Below, in pieces: positions 22,791 through 35,100 of a stretch of DNA of 64,000 bases. This DNA is from Amborella trichopoda (taxonomy: Eukaryota > Streptophyta > Magnoliopsida > Amborellales > Amborellaceae). The number at the start of each line of letters is the position of its first letter. Position 1 is the stretch's first letter. The notes beneath the pieces were generated by a model. That model was not told the origin of the DNA, did no database searches, and worked only from the letters and a program-made list of their open reading frames with translations. Both the position numbers and the translations under genes were made by a program. Where the stretch lies: positions 3,719,044 to 3,783,043 of the forward strand of contig NW_006499364.1 in the NCBI RefSeq assembly GCF_000471905.2, written 5' to 3'.

Positions 22791-23549
22791 TGCATCTTTT
22801 CTCCCTTCTTCTCCATCCTTCTTCTCTCTCCTTCTGTCTATTCCCTTCTTCTTTTAACCCCTACTCTGCTACTCTTTTGTTCGACTAAAAGGATTGAGGT
22901 TAGCCTCTCATGGAAGTCTTGTTGTCTAGCTGTAATGTTGTTGTGCCCGGAACACTTGCCCCGCTTTACTACCACTATAGATCGACCATCGTGCCTAGCT
23001 AGTTGATATCGGTAATAACGTCTAGTAGTGATCCCATGAGCCGGTCGTAGTTACCGAGCCCGTTTCACTACCACGTTAAGCCAAATATCCATTACCTTAG
23101 TCATTGCTCTGATTGTCTCACCTGATAGAATTCTTTTCTCCCCCTGTCTTTCTTTCTTCTTCTTGAATGTGCATGCATGTGTACACTATTCAGAGAGGAA
23201 AGGCTTAGGTTTGACCCATCTGTCCCGCAACCTTTGTCATATATGTTTGTGATTGTAGAAAAGCATAAAATAAGAAGAATACGAGCCATGGGAGGTGATT
23301 CCGAACCAATTTTATTATTAGGGAAGTCTTTCTTCGTGATCTAAGAGGGTTCCCACGCGAGTCAGCTCGAGTAAGTCCCAAACCCACCTTTTAAATTGCT
23401 TTCTCACCTATCAGTAATACCTGCCCCCGTTTTGGAACGAGGTTCCCGAGAGAGCTATCTCACAAACATCCCGGGTCTTCCTCGAAACTCAAGATGTGTG
23501 TCGTCCAATCCCCCAAGGATCCGGAGGGTGAGATCGAGGCACCTAACCA

Positions 23550-23958
23550 TTGAGTTGCAGGGTGGCCACATGGGAATAGCGTGTGGCTCCTCCTGTTTAG
23601 CTCTTTCGCCTATAACATTTTCCTGGGATGTTCGTTTAAGCAAAAATTTGAGCCCTAGGGGATTTCTATCATGTCGGATCCAATGGAGGTAGTCCCACAA
23701 CAAATTGAGACACTAAAAATGTAGCTCTAGATATAGGATCCATTTTAGGGTGCTATAGGCTGATTCTATCGGAACTGTTTCTCAGTCTGCACTGCCCTAG
23801 ACATGTCAGATTGCGATGAAACTTGGCAAGAGACTTTTGGGAGTATTTATGAAGATCTTGACCAGTTTCGGGGCTATTATTAGATTGTCGGGATTCCCAC
23901 TGTTTGCTAGGCTTTTATTGAGCGGGGGCCCCATGATGATGAAAAATATCTTCCAACA
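23550..23958 (-). mobile_element. Family B LTR fragment B4 (start of LTR on minus strand)
   Basis: On the minus strand the LTR begins at 23958 (TGTTGGAAGATATTTTTCATC) and runs to 23550, then continues at 19958 after the solo LTR. Only about 620 bp of the LTR remain before a junction with leader sequence at 19725-19760. It could be the 3' LTR of E2, but no polypurine tract precedes it. It could instead be the 5' LTR of another minus-strand copy inserted in the E2 tail. Confidence 0.65.
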
Positions 23959-24189
23959 TTGGGGAGTTTCACACGCAACATTAGTGGCAAACATTGGTCT
24001 GAGATCGGGTCTCGAACTCGGCCCCAGCCTGATTCATTTGATCTTGACGATCAGCGTTACACTGACAGCGATAAGCCTCTGTTCGGGTGTCAAGTCAGGG
24101 CCTGACCCAGTCCGACCCATCGTTGATTGGACTTCGGGAACCTGGCTGGCATTCTCGCTTAGTGAGGGGCACTTGGAGGAAGCGTCTTC

Positions 24190-24197
24190 TATATAAC
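24190..24197 (+). promoter_or_regulatory. TATA box, antisense to E2 pol
   Basis: CTTCTATATAACGGGGTAAACCCCATTTTT, the same block as at 57997 (minus: CTATATAAGGGGTAAACCCC). It points towards the pol 3' end. Confidence 0.55.
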
Positions 24198-24694
24198 GGG
24201 GTAAACCCCATTTTTATCGTTTTACCGAAGGTAGAAACAACTAAGGCTTTTGACAGTAAGAGTGAGAGAGCTCCCAACAGGAATTCCAGCAATGCATAGA
24301 GCTTTCAAGCGAGAGTTTGCTGGCAAGCACATCATCCAGAAAGAACCAACCGAGTTGTGCAGGGAACATCGTGAGGGTCACTGCTATTTGAGTAGGTAGT
24401 GTGAGTAAAACAGGGAGTTGGCCGGAGTTTGTAGCGATTTCGATGGTGGTTCTAGGAGTTCCAGGGAAGAGGGAAGGGATCCAAGTTTCCATAGAGTGCC
24501 GGTGAACTTTTGCTAGTTTTTTGAAGTTTTCCAGTGGTTTTCCACTGTCGAGGAGAAGAGGGGAAGGTCTGTTGGTGAGTTTTTTGACGAATGAGAGGGA
24601 TTTCCAAGCAAGAAACTAAGGGGTTGTAAGGGAACAAACAATCATTAGAAGATAGAGGGTTGCTAGGGAGATGAATGGGCACAACCAAATGAAG

Positions 24695-24860
24695 AGTCTC
24701 GAGAATTGAAGGGTCTCGAGAACTGAAGAGTAGCGGGAACCAAAGGGTCGCAGGAACCGAAGGGTCACAGGAATCGAAGGGTTGCAGGAATTTGATTAGT
24801 CGTTGGGCATCTGAAGAGTCGCAGGGAGACAAAGGATCTTAAGGAAGATGAAGAGTCACA
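24695..24860. repeat. ~20 bp degenerate repeat (AAGGGTCGCAGGAACCG)
   Basis: About seven units in the antisense leader. Equivalent CCCTTCGG/CTCCCTGCAAC-type units lie inverted in E4 near 57400-57560. Confidence 0.65.
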
Positions 24861-24889
24861 GTCGTTGGCAATTGAAGCGCCACGAGCGA

Positions 24890-25080
24890 GCACCCGTGGC
24901 GATAGAGGACACAGCTGGTGCAACCTTAGCCGGTGTTAGCCCTTTGTCAGACATAGCCGGCGTTACTCCTTGAAGCCACAACCGGTGTTAGTCTTTTGAA
25001 AACATAGCCAAGGTTCGTACTTGGAAATGCAACCGATGTTGGTCTTTTTGAAGACACGAAACATTAGTCACGCACATTAC
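24890..25080. repeat. Degenerate minisatellite with AGCCGGTGTTAG core
   Basis: About five units such as CATAGCCGGCGTTACTCCTTGAAG and CACAACCGGTGTTAGTCTTTTGAA. It is a relative of the GCCGGTTG arrays elsewhere, in the same place within the antisense unit as 2070-2445 of E1. Confidence 0.7.
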
Positions 25081-25439
25081 TAGTCAGTGCCTTAGTCATG
25101 CATGGTCATCAACATGATGCACACGGCGTTAGTCGTGCATGGCGGCAGTTGCTCCCTCAGTGATCCTTTCATGAACGATGGTGAATCGTGTTCTACTGTG
25201 ATTGTGCACAGCAGCGACTTGGGCTGGAAAAGGATGGTAACCAATGGTGAGGCCTGGCTTATGAAGCCTGTTGGAAGCCAAGTCCTCCAGCACAATTGTG
25301 AACTCCATATTGTTCAGTGGAAGGGTCCTCACTGTGAACAAGGTATGCTCTCTATCATAGGCCAGTTCCGTGCCAGAGAAATCTGCTTTGTATGTTTGAC
25401 ATTCTCAATCAAAGTGCTTCCACCTTCTCCTATTGTGAA

Positions 25440-25650
25440 AGCATCTTTTGGCCTGTAACCGTCCTTTCCTCAGATGCAAGAGCAACACTTTTGATGTGAG
25501 GGTAATTTTTTGCCTGTAACCATCCTCTCCTCAAATGCAAGAGCAACGCTTCTGATGCAAGAGCAATCTCTTTGGCCTATAACTGTCCTCTCCTCACATG
25601 CAAGATCAACACTGAGGTCAGCCGTCCTCTTTCCTCAAATGCAAGAGCAA
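25440..25650. repeat. ~50-60 bp direct repeats (CTCAxATGCAAGAGCAAC)
   Basis: Four units of (C/T)CTGTAACCxTCCTCTCCTCAAATGCAAGAGCAACxCTT in E2, against a single unit in E4. Each includes a pyrimidine run ending in CAG or CAA. Confidence 0.75.
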
Positions 25651-25809
25651 CGTTTGACAATACATCCTTGTAATCTCCCTAATAATGAGTTTCCGATTGT
25701 AATTTGTGATACCTCTTACTTTAATGAAAAGAAAGATTTCGCTTTTATGCCCCGCCTCGTTTCTTTTCTTCCTTTCTTTTTCGGTGCTCACCGAAATTTT
25801 TGAGTAACA

Positions 25810-26130
25810 TCAAGGATAATACTTCTCTAGGTATCGCCCATTGATGAGGGGCATCGCTTCTCCTTCATCAGAATGTGCCAATATATAAGCCCCATTTGCT
25901 GAGACTTTCTTAACTATGAAAGGGCATTCCCACTTAGGTTCGACCATCCCTATATGACGCCCAAGCATAACGATCGGTCTTTTAACTGCTAGAACCAAAT
26001 CCCCACGGGTGAATGAGCGGACCTTGACTGACTTATCAAAAGCCCTCTTCATTCTCCCCTTGTTGAGCTCAAGATTCTGCTGAGCTTCCAATCACTTTTC
26101 ATCAAGCGCATCCAACTCTTGGTAACGAAG
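25810..26130 (-). pseudogene. Integrase C-terminal part, E2 (split from 29142-29990)
   Basis: The minus strand gives RYQELDALDEK at the insertion junction, then LELNKGRMKRAFDKSVKVRS, GDLVLAVKRPIVM, VEPKWECPFIVKKVSANGAY and AMPPLINGRYLEKYYP (really AMPLINGRY). This is the SH3-like tail of Tat-type integrases and matches 56290-56576. A stop lies in the LDEK region. The rest of the gene resumes beyond the solo LTR at 29147. Confidence 0.85.
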
Positions 26131-26135
26131 CTTGA
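26131..26135. repeat. Target-site duplication (left) of solo LTR D3
   Basis: CTTGA, repeated exactly at 29142-29146. Removing 26136-29146 restores a continuous integrase sequence. Confidence 0.9.
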
Positions 26136-27184
26136 TGTCACGACCCCACTCCCTGACCCCTGCCAAAGGGTGACAGAGTGCGGGATCGCGACCAGAGGTC
26201 TCAGTGGGAGTGGCTCAACGCATGAAACATGAAATTGTAAGCAAACCATGAAAGAAAACTAAAATAAATCCATACATCCAATAATTATCAATCCAAAAAG
26301 TACAGCCAATTCATTTCTTCCCAAAATCAAAGTCTTTACAAGATCGTTAAGGCACTATTGGCCCAAAAGATACACAAAATGAGGAATACATCATATCACT
26401 GAAATCACCCAACACATATTGCGGAAGTCTTTGGAAGACGGCTTCTCAAACTTCTTGCTTTCAAGCGTCAAGCCCTCAAAAACTGCCACCCACCTTAAGC
26501 ACAGCTGCCGCCACCCTTCACTCTACAATTATGAAATTAAGATGGGATGAACTAAAAGCCCAGTAAGCAGATCACTACCCTTACATTCCTGACTATCAGT
26601 ATACACACGTTAACATGCTCATAGTTCATCAAAAATCGTGTTTTGTCTTACAGAGTAAGGTCACAGATCAGAGTGCACATGAAGGCCATAAAAAGAATCA
26701 AAATCTGTTAACGGAGCATTACTTGCATATCACAGTTATAGTTAGGTAATCTTGCAGAATACATAATTTAGACAAGCAAAACAGAGTAGTTAACTCCTGA
26801 ACTAGAAGCCACAATGATCAGACTAAGCCCTGAGCTTGGGACTTCTACCCTCATTCAGGAGGGAGGACAATGACAAGTAGTGGCCCTACTTTGTAATGTC
26901 CTCACTCACGCACACATCCCCAGCACGCTTTGGGGTTTTTGATAGGCTAAGGCCTTGCAAGACACTGCTCTCTTACTCTCTCACCACTAGAGGATGTTAC
27001 ACTACCAAAGGGGTCCCAATGGAAAATGCCCATAAATCTTGGGGGAAGCGACACTCCCAAGTGTAATCAAAGCCTAGCTCCCTTCCTATCATCGAAAGAT
27101 AGAGAAGGATCATGTGGCAAGTCCATGCTCATACGTATAGAATCAGAGGGCTTTCTACCAATGGAGGATCCATTGTGTAGCAGC

Positions 27185-27440
27185 CAAAATCAGAGTCCAT
27201 ATAACAGAATCAGAGCTCATAAAACAAAATCAAAGTTCAGATAGCAGAATCAGAGTTCCTATAACAGAATCAAAGCTCATATAACATAATCACAGCTCAT
27301 ATAACAGAATCAGAGTTTAGATAATGAATAAGATTTCATATAATAGAATTAGATCTCATATAACATAATCAGAGATCAGATAACAGGATCAGAGTTCATA
27401 TAACAGTAGTCAAAGTTCTTATAAAAGAATCAGAGTATCA
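27185..27440. repeat. 20-bp tandem array (CAGAATCAGAGTTCATATAA)n
   Basis: About 12 units with changes in the middle (AGTTC/AGCTC). The other two D LTRs carry only two to five units (33110-33150, 38660-38760), so this copy expanded or the others contracted. Confidence 0.85.
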
Positions 27441-28799
27441 ATGTCATGCTTCCTAAAAAATTCAGGCAGTGACATCCAAGTCAAAACAAGGCTATAGCTT
27501 TTCAGTTCATTTGGAATTTGAAGATAGTTCCAAAATAAATTTTATGTTAGACACAGATATATTTCAATTAGGGGTGGTTTGAGCGCAATTGAACCTTATT
27601 TGACCCCTCAAAAGAACCCAAGAACAAAGACACTTAGCCTGAATCTGTTATACAGTGAAAACAGTGACATATCTTTGAAATTCCACCCATGTTTCAAAAT
27701 CAAGAAGGCAACTCAAAAAGTGCTCAACATGTGAATTAAATATAACTCATAACCGGTTCTAATGGCCAGAGTTTGGGCTAAAATGGATACTTTTTTGTCA
27801 GTCAAATTCAGTGACATCAGAGGCATTAAATCTATGCTTTTGCTAAAACTGTCCACAACGACATACCTTCATAAAACGAAGCATAACTTTCAGCCTAAAG
27901 AGAATTTCGAAATATTTTCTCCTTGCAAAGTTTAACCCATTCAAATATCTTTCAAATGGTTGTTGTTTGGTCGAAAATAGACGTCATTTGGTTAGCTAAA
28001 ATCGATGCAAACAATGGTCTTAATGAAAAATCTAGGAAAATAGTCCACAGTGACATACCCTCTCATTTCGAAATAAAACTTCCTTTTTGTAAAGAATTTC
28101 AAAAGTGGGAAAAAATTTTTTTACTAGGCTTGTGTATCTTTCCAACGGTAGTAGTTGAGGTCAATCAGACTCCATTTGACTGCTCAAAAGCCTCATTCAA
28201 AACACACATATTCCTTGAATTTCATGGTTTCATTTAACAAGTGTTAAGAATGCCTTCCATAACTATCATTTCATGATGAATAACATGATATCATCCATTC
28301 TCTCACAATGTTAACACACCTAACATGCATTTCTTACATAATCTAAGAATTACAAGTCCATTCTTATACTCACCATTATCATAAAACCAAAATCGTAAAT
28401 TTCCATTGAAAAGGCATAAGGTTTTTCTACATTGCATACACTTTCTACATAGCATACACTTCTATTGCTCATTCATATGCCTAAGTTTCTATGCATTCCC
28501 GTGACTATAATACAAGGGTAATGGATCCACTTACCTAATTAACAATGGGGCCTCCTCAAACCTTGCACACAGCTCTCACCCGCTCAATCGTGGCTACTCA
28601 CAAAGTCACTCTTCCACTTTGTGCCTTAGAGAGAGAGAGAGAGTAAGAATGAGGGGCGTGGGTGAAAGAAGGGGCTTAATTACTCTCATGTTTGGGGTGG
28701 CTGGCCAAGTGTCACCAAGGAGGCTCAAAATATCGACAAGTGGCACCCACAACAGCATGCATTAAACAAGTGTCACCTCCAACTCATGCATGTCAGAGA

Positions 28800-29080
28800 C
28801 ATAGCCGGCGCTGACCCTCTACACCGCAGCGCTGGGCTCTTCCTCTTAATAGCCGGCGCTGGCGCTACCCACACCCCATCGGAACTAGACAACCGGCGCT
28901 GGCTCTTCTTCTCCTCCACAGCCGGTGCTAGACAACCCAACCGGTGCTGTCCAACTGGTGTTGGGCAACTCAACCGGCACCGGCCTCCTTCTCCTTCACA
29001 GTCGACGCTAGACCACCCAACCGGCACTGGGCAACTGACGCTACCCAACCGATGCTGGGCAACTCAACCGGAGCTGGCCT
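28800..29080. repeat. Minisatellite with CAACCGGCGCTGG core in LTR D3
   Basis: About ten irregular units: ATAGCCGGCGCTGGC, CAACCGGTGCTG, CAACCGGCACCGGCC, and CAACCGATGCTGGGCAACT. It lies near the sense start of the LTR (minus strand). Confidence 0.8.
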
Positions 29081-29141
29081 CCTTTTTCGTCCTTGACCCG
29101 CCATGCGTTCTAATTGGCTGGGAAGAGTTTGGGTCATCACA

Positions 29142-29990
29142 CTTGACCCTCTCATCTTCGGTTAGTCCTTGATGTATAGCGATACGCAGTGAAGGGATTT
29201 GAATTTCAAGGGGTAAAGCTGCTTCACCCCCTTAGACTAGGGAATAAGGGGTAGAATCAGTGGCATTTGTTATGGTAGTGCGATAGGCCCAGAAGGCTTC
29301 TAAAAGTTTCTCATGCTAATTTTGCCTTGTTTTTTATACTGACCTCCTCAAAACGCCACATAGAGTCTTATTGAAGGCCTCAGCTAAGCCGTTCGCCCGA
29401 GGGTGGTACATAGTTGAGTACTTCCACTCGAACCGAACTGATTAACTAAGCGATCAATATGATGACTTATAAATTGGGGGCCATTGTCTGATATAATCTG
29501 GTTAGGCACTCCAAATTGGTATATAATATGATGTCACGCAAAGTTGGTCACTGTGGCCCCCAGAACTTGTTTGAGGGGGACCGCTTCAGCCCACTTAGAG
29601 AAATAATCTATAGCTGTTAGAATCAAGACGTGGCCCATTATTGAAGGATGATCAATAGATCCTACAATGTCCATACCCCATTGTGAAAAGGGCCATGATG
29701 TCACTATAGGGTGTAAGGGCTCTGGAGGCTGATGAATAAGACTTGAATACATTTGGCATACCTATCAGCAATCATCGAAGGCCAATAATATCCCAGCCAG
29801 TATATTCGCTTATAAAGCTTAGGATTGGACTGATGCAGTCCACAGACGCCTAAATGCGCTTCTTCCAACAGCTTATTTGCTTCTTGTGCATCTACAAATC
29901 TTAGGAGAATTCCATCAAAAGATCAGCGGAAAAGAGTATCCCTTTCAAAGAGGGTGTACTTGGTAGACATTCTGCGCACATTATTACGCT
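29142..29990 (-). pseudogene. Integrase zinc-binding and catalytic core, E2
   Basis: Minus strand: near 29880-29840 EEAHLGVCGLHQS (first half of the HHCC zinc module). Then YSSLIHQPPEPLHPIVTSW, FSQWGMDIVGSID with the first catalytic Asp, and YFSKWAEAVPLKQVLGA in the 29534-29752 frame. Further down, in other frames, come the 'SDNxPQF' and 'TMYHPRANGL'-type region (about 29470-29390) and TEDERVK just before the insertion at 29146. Multiple frameshifts. Confidence 0.75.
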
Positions 29991-30045
29991 CGATACGATC
30001 TTCAGGCAGTGAACTGCACTTTATGAAATTGATGGTGGGCTCTCT

Positions 30046-30795
30046 TCAATCTTCTATCTGTTTAATCTCTGTTGTTTGACTCCGTGTCATTTCTTGTTTG
30101 GCCTTAATAACTTCTTTGGTTGATAGAAGTGCTCCTATTGGATAAGGTGGGCACTCGGGGAAGAGATTTCTCTTATCATCCACGTTTACCTCGGTTCTTA
30201 GTTCATTATGTCTCCACTCTGCCTCCCAGACAGGTGTGGTCCCTGGTAAGGACAATTGAATTGTAGCCCCGAGTTTTGCGAGCGCATCAGCCTGTGATTT
30301 TAACCTCCTAGGAATGTGACTCAAAGATACATCATCAAACTGAGCCATATATGATTTTGCAGTATTGTGATAAGGCTTGAGAGTGTCTTTTCTCACGTCA
30401 TAGATCTCCTTAAGCTGCCAAATAACCAACTCAAAGTCACCGTAGTCCTTGAGGTACTCCAAGTCTAGATCAAAGGCTATCTCCAACCCAATTATAAGGG
30501 CTTGATATTATGCCTCGCTATGGGAACCGGCTTCGGTGAGAGAGAAAGAAAGAGGCAGCACTCCTCCTTTTGGATTCATGAATACCACTCCGATGCCTCC
30601 TCGATCAGATTGGAAGGCTTCGTCGAAGTACATCTCCCATGCATGAGCAAGTTTTGCACATAATACTTCTTCATCAAGGAGGTCACTTGATAAAGGAGAT
30701 TTTGTCGTTACGAGATGTGCTATGAGGAAATAAGCTAAAGCTTGGCCCTTGATGGCCTTTTGTGGGACATATGTGATGTCGAATTCCATCAACAA
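30046..30795 (-). pseudogene. RNase H domain, E2
   Basis: Two minus-strand frames. 30508-30795 holds MEFDITYVPQKAIKGQALAY, the RT-RNase H connection, then MYFDEAFQSDRGGIGVVF with the first acidic Asp. 30046-30486 holds IAFDLDLEYLKDYGDFELVI, DVRKDTLKPYHN, and ADALAKLGATIQLSL with the last acidic Asp. The two frames are separated by a stop near 30500. The third acidic position reads YGDF. The domain would remove RNA from the RNA-DNA hybrid. Confidence 0.8.
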
Positions 30796-30801
30796 TAATT
30801 A

Positions 30802-32129
30802 TCACTTAGCAAGATGTTCAGACAAACATAGGCGTGTCATGAAAAACATTACAGGATCTGCTTCTGATATAAGTTTTACTTCATGACCAAGCAAGTAGTG
30901 GCGGAGCTTTTTTACTGTGAAGATTGGGTCAGGCACATCTTCTCTATAGTGGATAATTCTTCTTGGCCCCTTGCATCCTACGCTTGAGAAAGTATAGTGC
31001 GACTCTTTCCCTTCATCATTATTTTGTGCCAATAATTCCTCGAGTGACTCATCCAGAGCTGTTACGTATTGGATGAGGTTTTCCTCGCACCGGTGTAGAG
31101 AGCACTGGAGGATTGAGTAAATAATGCTTGATGTCATCAAGAGCTACCCGACATGCTTCATCCCAGATGAATGGGGTATCCTTGTTCAACAGGTATGTCA
31201 AAGGCTTACATCGACCTGAGAGGTTTGAAATGAATATGTGGATGTAAGCCAGCTACCCTTGGAGGGATCGCAGCTCTCGTAATGTTGTTGGTGATGCCAT
31301 TTCCTGGATCGCCTTGATCTTAACGGGCTCAACTTCCAGCCTTCGGTGTCTAAAAATGAACCCCAAGAATTTTCCCGAACTCACACCAAAAGCACATTTT
31401 TGGGGGTTCATTTTGAGTTGATGAAGGTGTAACCGTTCGAACACCTTTTCAAGGTCTCTCATATGAGTGTCTTTCTCCTCGGATTTCACCACCAATTCAT
31501 CTACATAACATTCAACCTCCTTGTGCTTCATGTCCTTAAAATTGGTCGGCATTGCTCTCTGATATGTGGCACCAGCATTCTTTAATCAGATAGGCATCAT
31601 TTTTGTAGCAAAAGACCCCTTTTGGAGTTAAGAATGCAGAGGCTTCCTCATCTTCTGGTGTCATCCGTATCTGATTGTACCCAGAGTATCCATCAAATGA
31701 AGGAGAAGATCTGGCATTGAGCTATGGATTCAGTGAGCATTTCCATAAATGGCAGCGAGAAGTCATCCTTGGGACAGGCGGTATTCAGGTCACAGAAGTC
31801 GATGCAAATCTTAAATTTTATGCTCTACTTCTTGACTGGGACAACATTTGCCAGCCATTTTGGGTACTTAACTTCACGAATGAAACCTGCTTATCTGAGC
31901 TTGGTCACCTCGACATCTATCTACATTTCAAGGTCAGACCTGAACGACCTTGATTTTTGCTTGACAAGTTTGACGGATGGATCGATGCTAAGACAGTGGA
32001 CTACGACTTGAGGGTCTAAACCAGGCATCTCGTGGTAATGTCAGGCAAAGATGTCTCGGCTTGCTCGCAGGAAGGTGGTAAAGTTCTCCTTCCCTTTTGA
32101 TGACATATTTACCGAGATGAACGCATATG
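30802..32129 (-). pseudogene. Reverse transcriptase domain, E2, with altered YVDD box
   Basis: Starting at 32129 the minus strand reads FISVNMSSKGKENFTTFLRA, HYHEMPGLDPQVVVHCL, then KNAGATYQRAMPTNFKD and HKEVECYVDELVVKSEEKD (31496-31507 is YVDE instead of YVDD). LKMNPQKCAFGVSSGKFLGF and EMASPTTLRELRSLQG follow, and finally the thumb/connection region (TALDESLEELLAQNNDEGKE). 'GLDPxVxVHxL' followed by 'PVKxxxRxFRxDL' is typical of Tat-lineage RTs. Frameshifts separate the fingers (31724-32010) from the palm (31253-31552). Position 32130 is the junction with the D element. Confidence 0.85.
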
Positions 32130-35100
32130 ACAGGAGTCATTCATCACAATTTTGTCACAATTATAGGATGATGCTTTTCAAGTAGAGCAGGCACAATATA
32201 AGATATCAGAATTCACATTTGTTTAATGTTTTAATTATCATTCATATTCCCAGTAAAGATAATGGATATCACCCGAATTAGAAGTTCAGAAAGACCTTCC
32301 TCGGGAGTATCATGATATGCATTCCTCAATATTACTCATTCATCTATGACTAAACATGCTCTATAGTATACATACTTATCACAAACGAGCATACTCTTAC
32401 TTCATAATAAAGCATATTTTCATCCCTTAGCACTCACAGAGTCAGGTAGTGCATTACACTCCAAGGCATGTACCTTACTGGTATCAAACACACAGGCAGA
32501 CCCTATCTCAAAGCGGCACCCACTCATATAACGAAGTGTTGTGGCAAGAATTATAGTATCAGTCAATTTAGTATGCCTAAAGCATACCGAGAAATCACTT
32601 AATATCTCGTGGTCATCCAATACGCTCAAAGCACATGACTCAGTCACTTAACATAGTATGGTCACATAATCAGGCCCTTCAATACCCTCAAAGCAGGAAC
32701 CTCACTAATATCAAACAGTCACATATCTCAAGCAATGCAATACGCTCAAAGCATGCCGAAAAGTCACACATAGCTTATCACCTCATGCGCACCTCATGAG
32801 AAGTTACATGTCCTAGGCAATGCGATACGCACAAGGCATGTCGAGAAATTCCAATATCACTAAAAATGTCATCATGTCACAGCTAGTCGTGCAATACACT
32901 CAAAGCATGCCAATATGCTTGTACCATCACTCACACAGTAGGTACTCATAGACATATCACATATCACATAATGACGATATCTGTATCTTGTCATGATAGT
33001 ATCAATATCACATATATATCATTGTGCAGTAAGTCCATGCTCACACGTACAAAATCAGAGGGCTCATTACCAATGGAGGATCCATTATGTAGCGATCAGA
33101 TGCAGAGTTCTTATAACAGAATCAGAGTTCATATAACAGTAGTCAGAGTATCGATGTCATGCTTTCTAAAAATTCAAGCAGTGACATCCAAGTTAAAACA
33201 AGGCTATAGCTTGTCAGTTCATTTGAAATTTGAAGATAGTTCCGAAACAAATTTTCCTTCTATCTTTCAAATCAGGGAAGTTTGAAAACAATTGGACCTC
33301 GCTTGGCCCCTCAAAAGTTCAAAAGAACAAAGATATTTTATCTGAAATCTGCTCTGCAATGAAGGCAGTGACATGTCCTTAAAATTTACATCATAAGTGA
33401 CAATCAACAAGAAATTCCAAAAAGCTCTCAACATGTCAATTTAAGCTTACTCATGAACTGCTCAAATAGTAGTAGTTTGGAAGAAAATTAACCCCTTTTG
33501 ACTAGTCAATATACATGGCGGCAGAAACATAAATTCTAAGTTTTATAAAAGCTGTCCATAGTGACATATTGTCACAATTAATCAAATTCCTCTCAAATTA
33601 GGGAGAATTTCGAAAAGTGCTAAACATGTGATCCCAATATTATTCAAGCATATTTCAAACGGCAGTGGTTTGGAAGAAATCGAACCTCATTTGGTTGTTC
33701 AAAATTCTTGACATCAGAGACATCAGTTCTGTGTTTATACCAAAACTGTCTATGGTGATTTAGTGGCATGTTTCGAAGAATAAATTTACAGAAATAAATA
33801 ATAAGTGAAAGGCCAAAACATAAAAATCATAATATACTCATGTATCTTTCAAATGGTTGTTATTTCATGTCATTTGGACTCCAATAGGTCAAGCAAAGTC
33901 TCAGTACAACAGAAGCGATGTTCCTGGAAATTTTTAGAGCCTAATAACAGTGACATTCATGAAAATTTCACTTCATATATTCCATTCTATCAAGATTATC
34001 ATTTAGGCATAAACATCAAACTCAAACTAGACTCGGAAATATTTCCAATGGAGGTGATTTGAAGTAATTCTCGATTATTTGATAGGTCAACAGAGAGACA
34101 CAAAAACCCCAATACTTCCTTGAATTCCACAGTCCAGACATAACATACCTCAAAGAACAAAGCATAAAATATAAACTACACAAGGTAATCACATGAAACC
34201 ATTTCTATCGTAAACTAGACTCACAAGAGCATCAACCCAAAAATTTACAGGCTCAATAGAAATCACAACAGTGGATATCATATTATTCAAAGGAGCCTAA
34301 ATTTCTGGAAAAACAGAGCACGAACACATACATGCAAATCCTATTCTTCCACAGAAATTTCTTACAATCTCATGCTAATATCTTGCTTACTTTCAAACTT
34401 ATTCATGCCTAAATCATTCTTCATACATTCTTCGATTCATGCTTCATACTAAAACACACAATAACATAATCTACTTACCTTGAGCTCTAAACTTGCTCCA
34501 AAACTCTTGCACACAGCCACTTCTCCAAGCTCCCAAACAAGAGACACTAAGTGTTTTAGAGAGAAAGAGAGAAAGAGAGAGAAAAACGTGGGAGAGAGGG
34601 GCCCAAAGCTCTTGAGAAGGGCTGAGAAAGGTTCTATTTAAAAAGAGAAAAGGGCAGCAAGTGACAAGTGTCATTCATGCATAGCTAAATGACATGCATG
34701 AGGAGAGAGAGAGAGAGCAAGCATGGAGACATAATGATGAGGGGTATAGCAAGCATGGGAAACAAACTGATTACGAGAGAGAGAGAGAGAGCTCCCTAGA
34801 CTACCATACACTCGATCACTCACGTACGGCGGTACACAACCGGTGCTGGGTACCTCAACCGACGCTGGGCAACTCAACTGGCACTGGCTTCTCACACAAC
34901 ACCAACCGGCGCTGGCCTCTCACAGAACTCCACCCGGTGCTGGCCTCTCACACAGCTCCAACCAGCACTGGCCTCTCACATAAAATCCAACCGGCGCTGG
35001 CCTCTCACACAACTACAACCGACGCTGGCCTCTTGCACAAGTTCAGGCAACCTTGGCCTCTCACACAACTCCAAACGGCGCTGGCCTCTCACACAACTCC

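Larger units (their letters stand above)
24198..25730 (+). pseudogene. Antisense transcription unit of E2
   Basis: From the TATA to an AATGAA at 25723. After a leader (AGTAAGAGTGAGAGAGCTCCC) come two repeat blocks (24695-24860 and 24890-25080). The frame at 25102-25458 holds VGSQVLQHNCELHIVQWKG and REICFVCLTFSIKVLPPS, aligned without gaps in its core to the E3 and E4 copies. A block 'TGTAACC(G/A)TCCT(C/T)TCCTCA(G/A)ATGCAAGAGCAAC' is then repeated about four times (25440-25650). I do not recognise the protein. Coding is uncertain, because substitutions between the copies do not avoid amino-acid-changing positions. Confidence 0.45.
26136..29141 (-). mobile_element. Solo LTR, family D (D3), 3006 bp, in E2 integrase
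   Basis: Plus-strand text starts TGTCACGACCCCACTCCCTG and ends GGGTCATCACA; LTR sense is minus, as in the D element at 32130-40718. It is bounded by the exact 5-bp duplication CTTGA. It contains the same 'CAGAATCAGAG' repeats and the long internal blocks (GACATCCAAGTCAAAACAAGG) as the other D LTRs. No coding content. Confidence 0.9.

Noticed and set aside
28773-29172. Frames of 90-130 residues in both directions near 28800-29170
   Set aside because: They translate the CCGGCGCTGG minisatellite and cross the solo LTR boundary at 29141.
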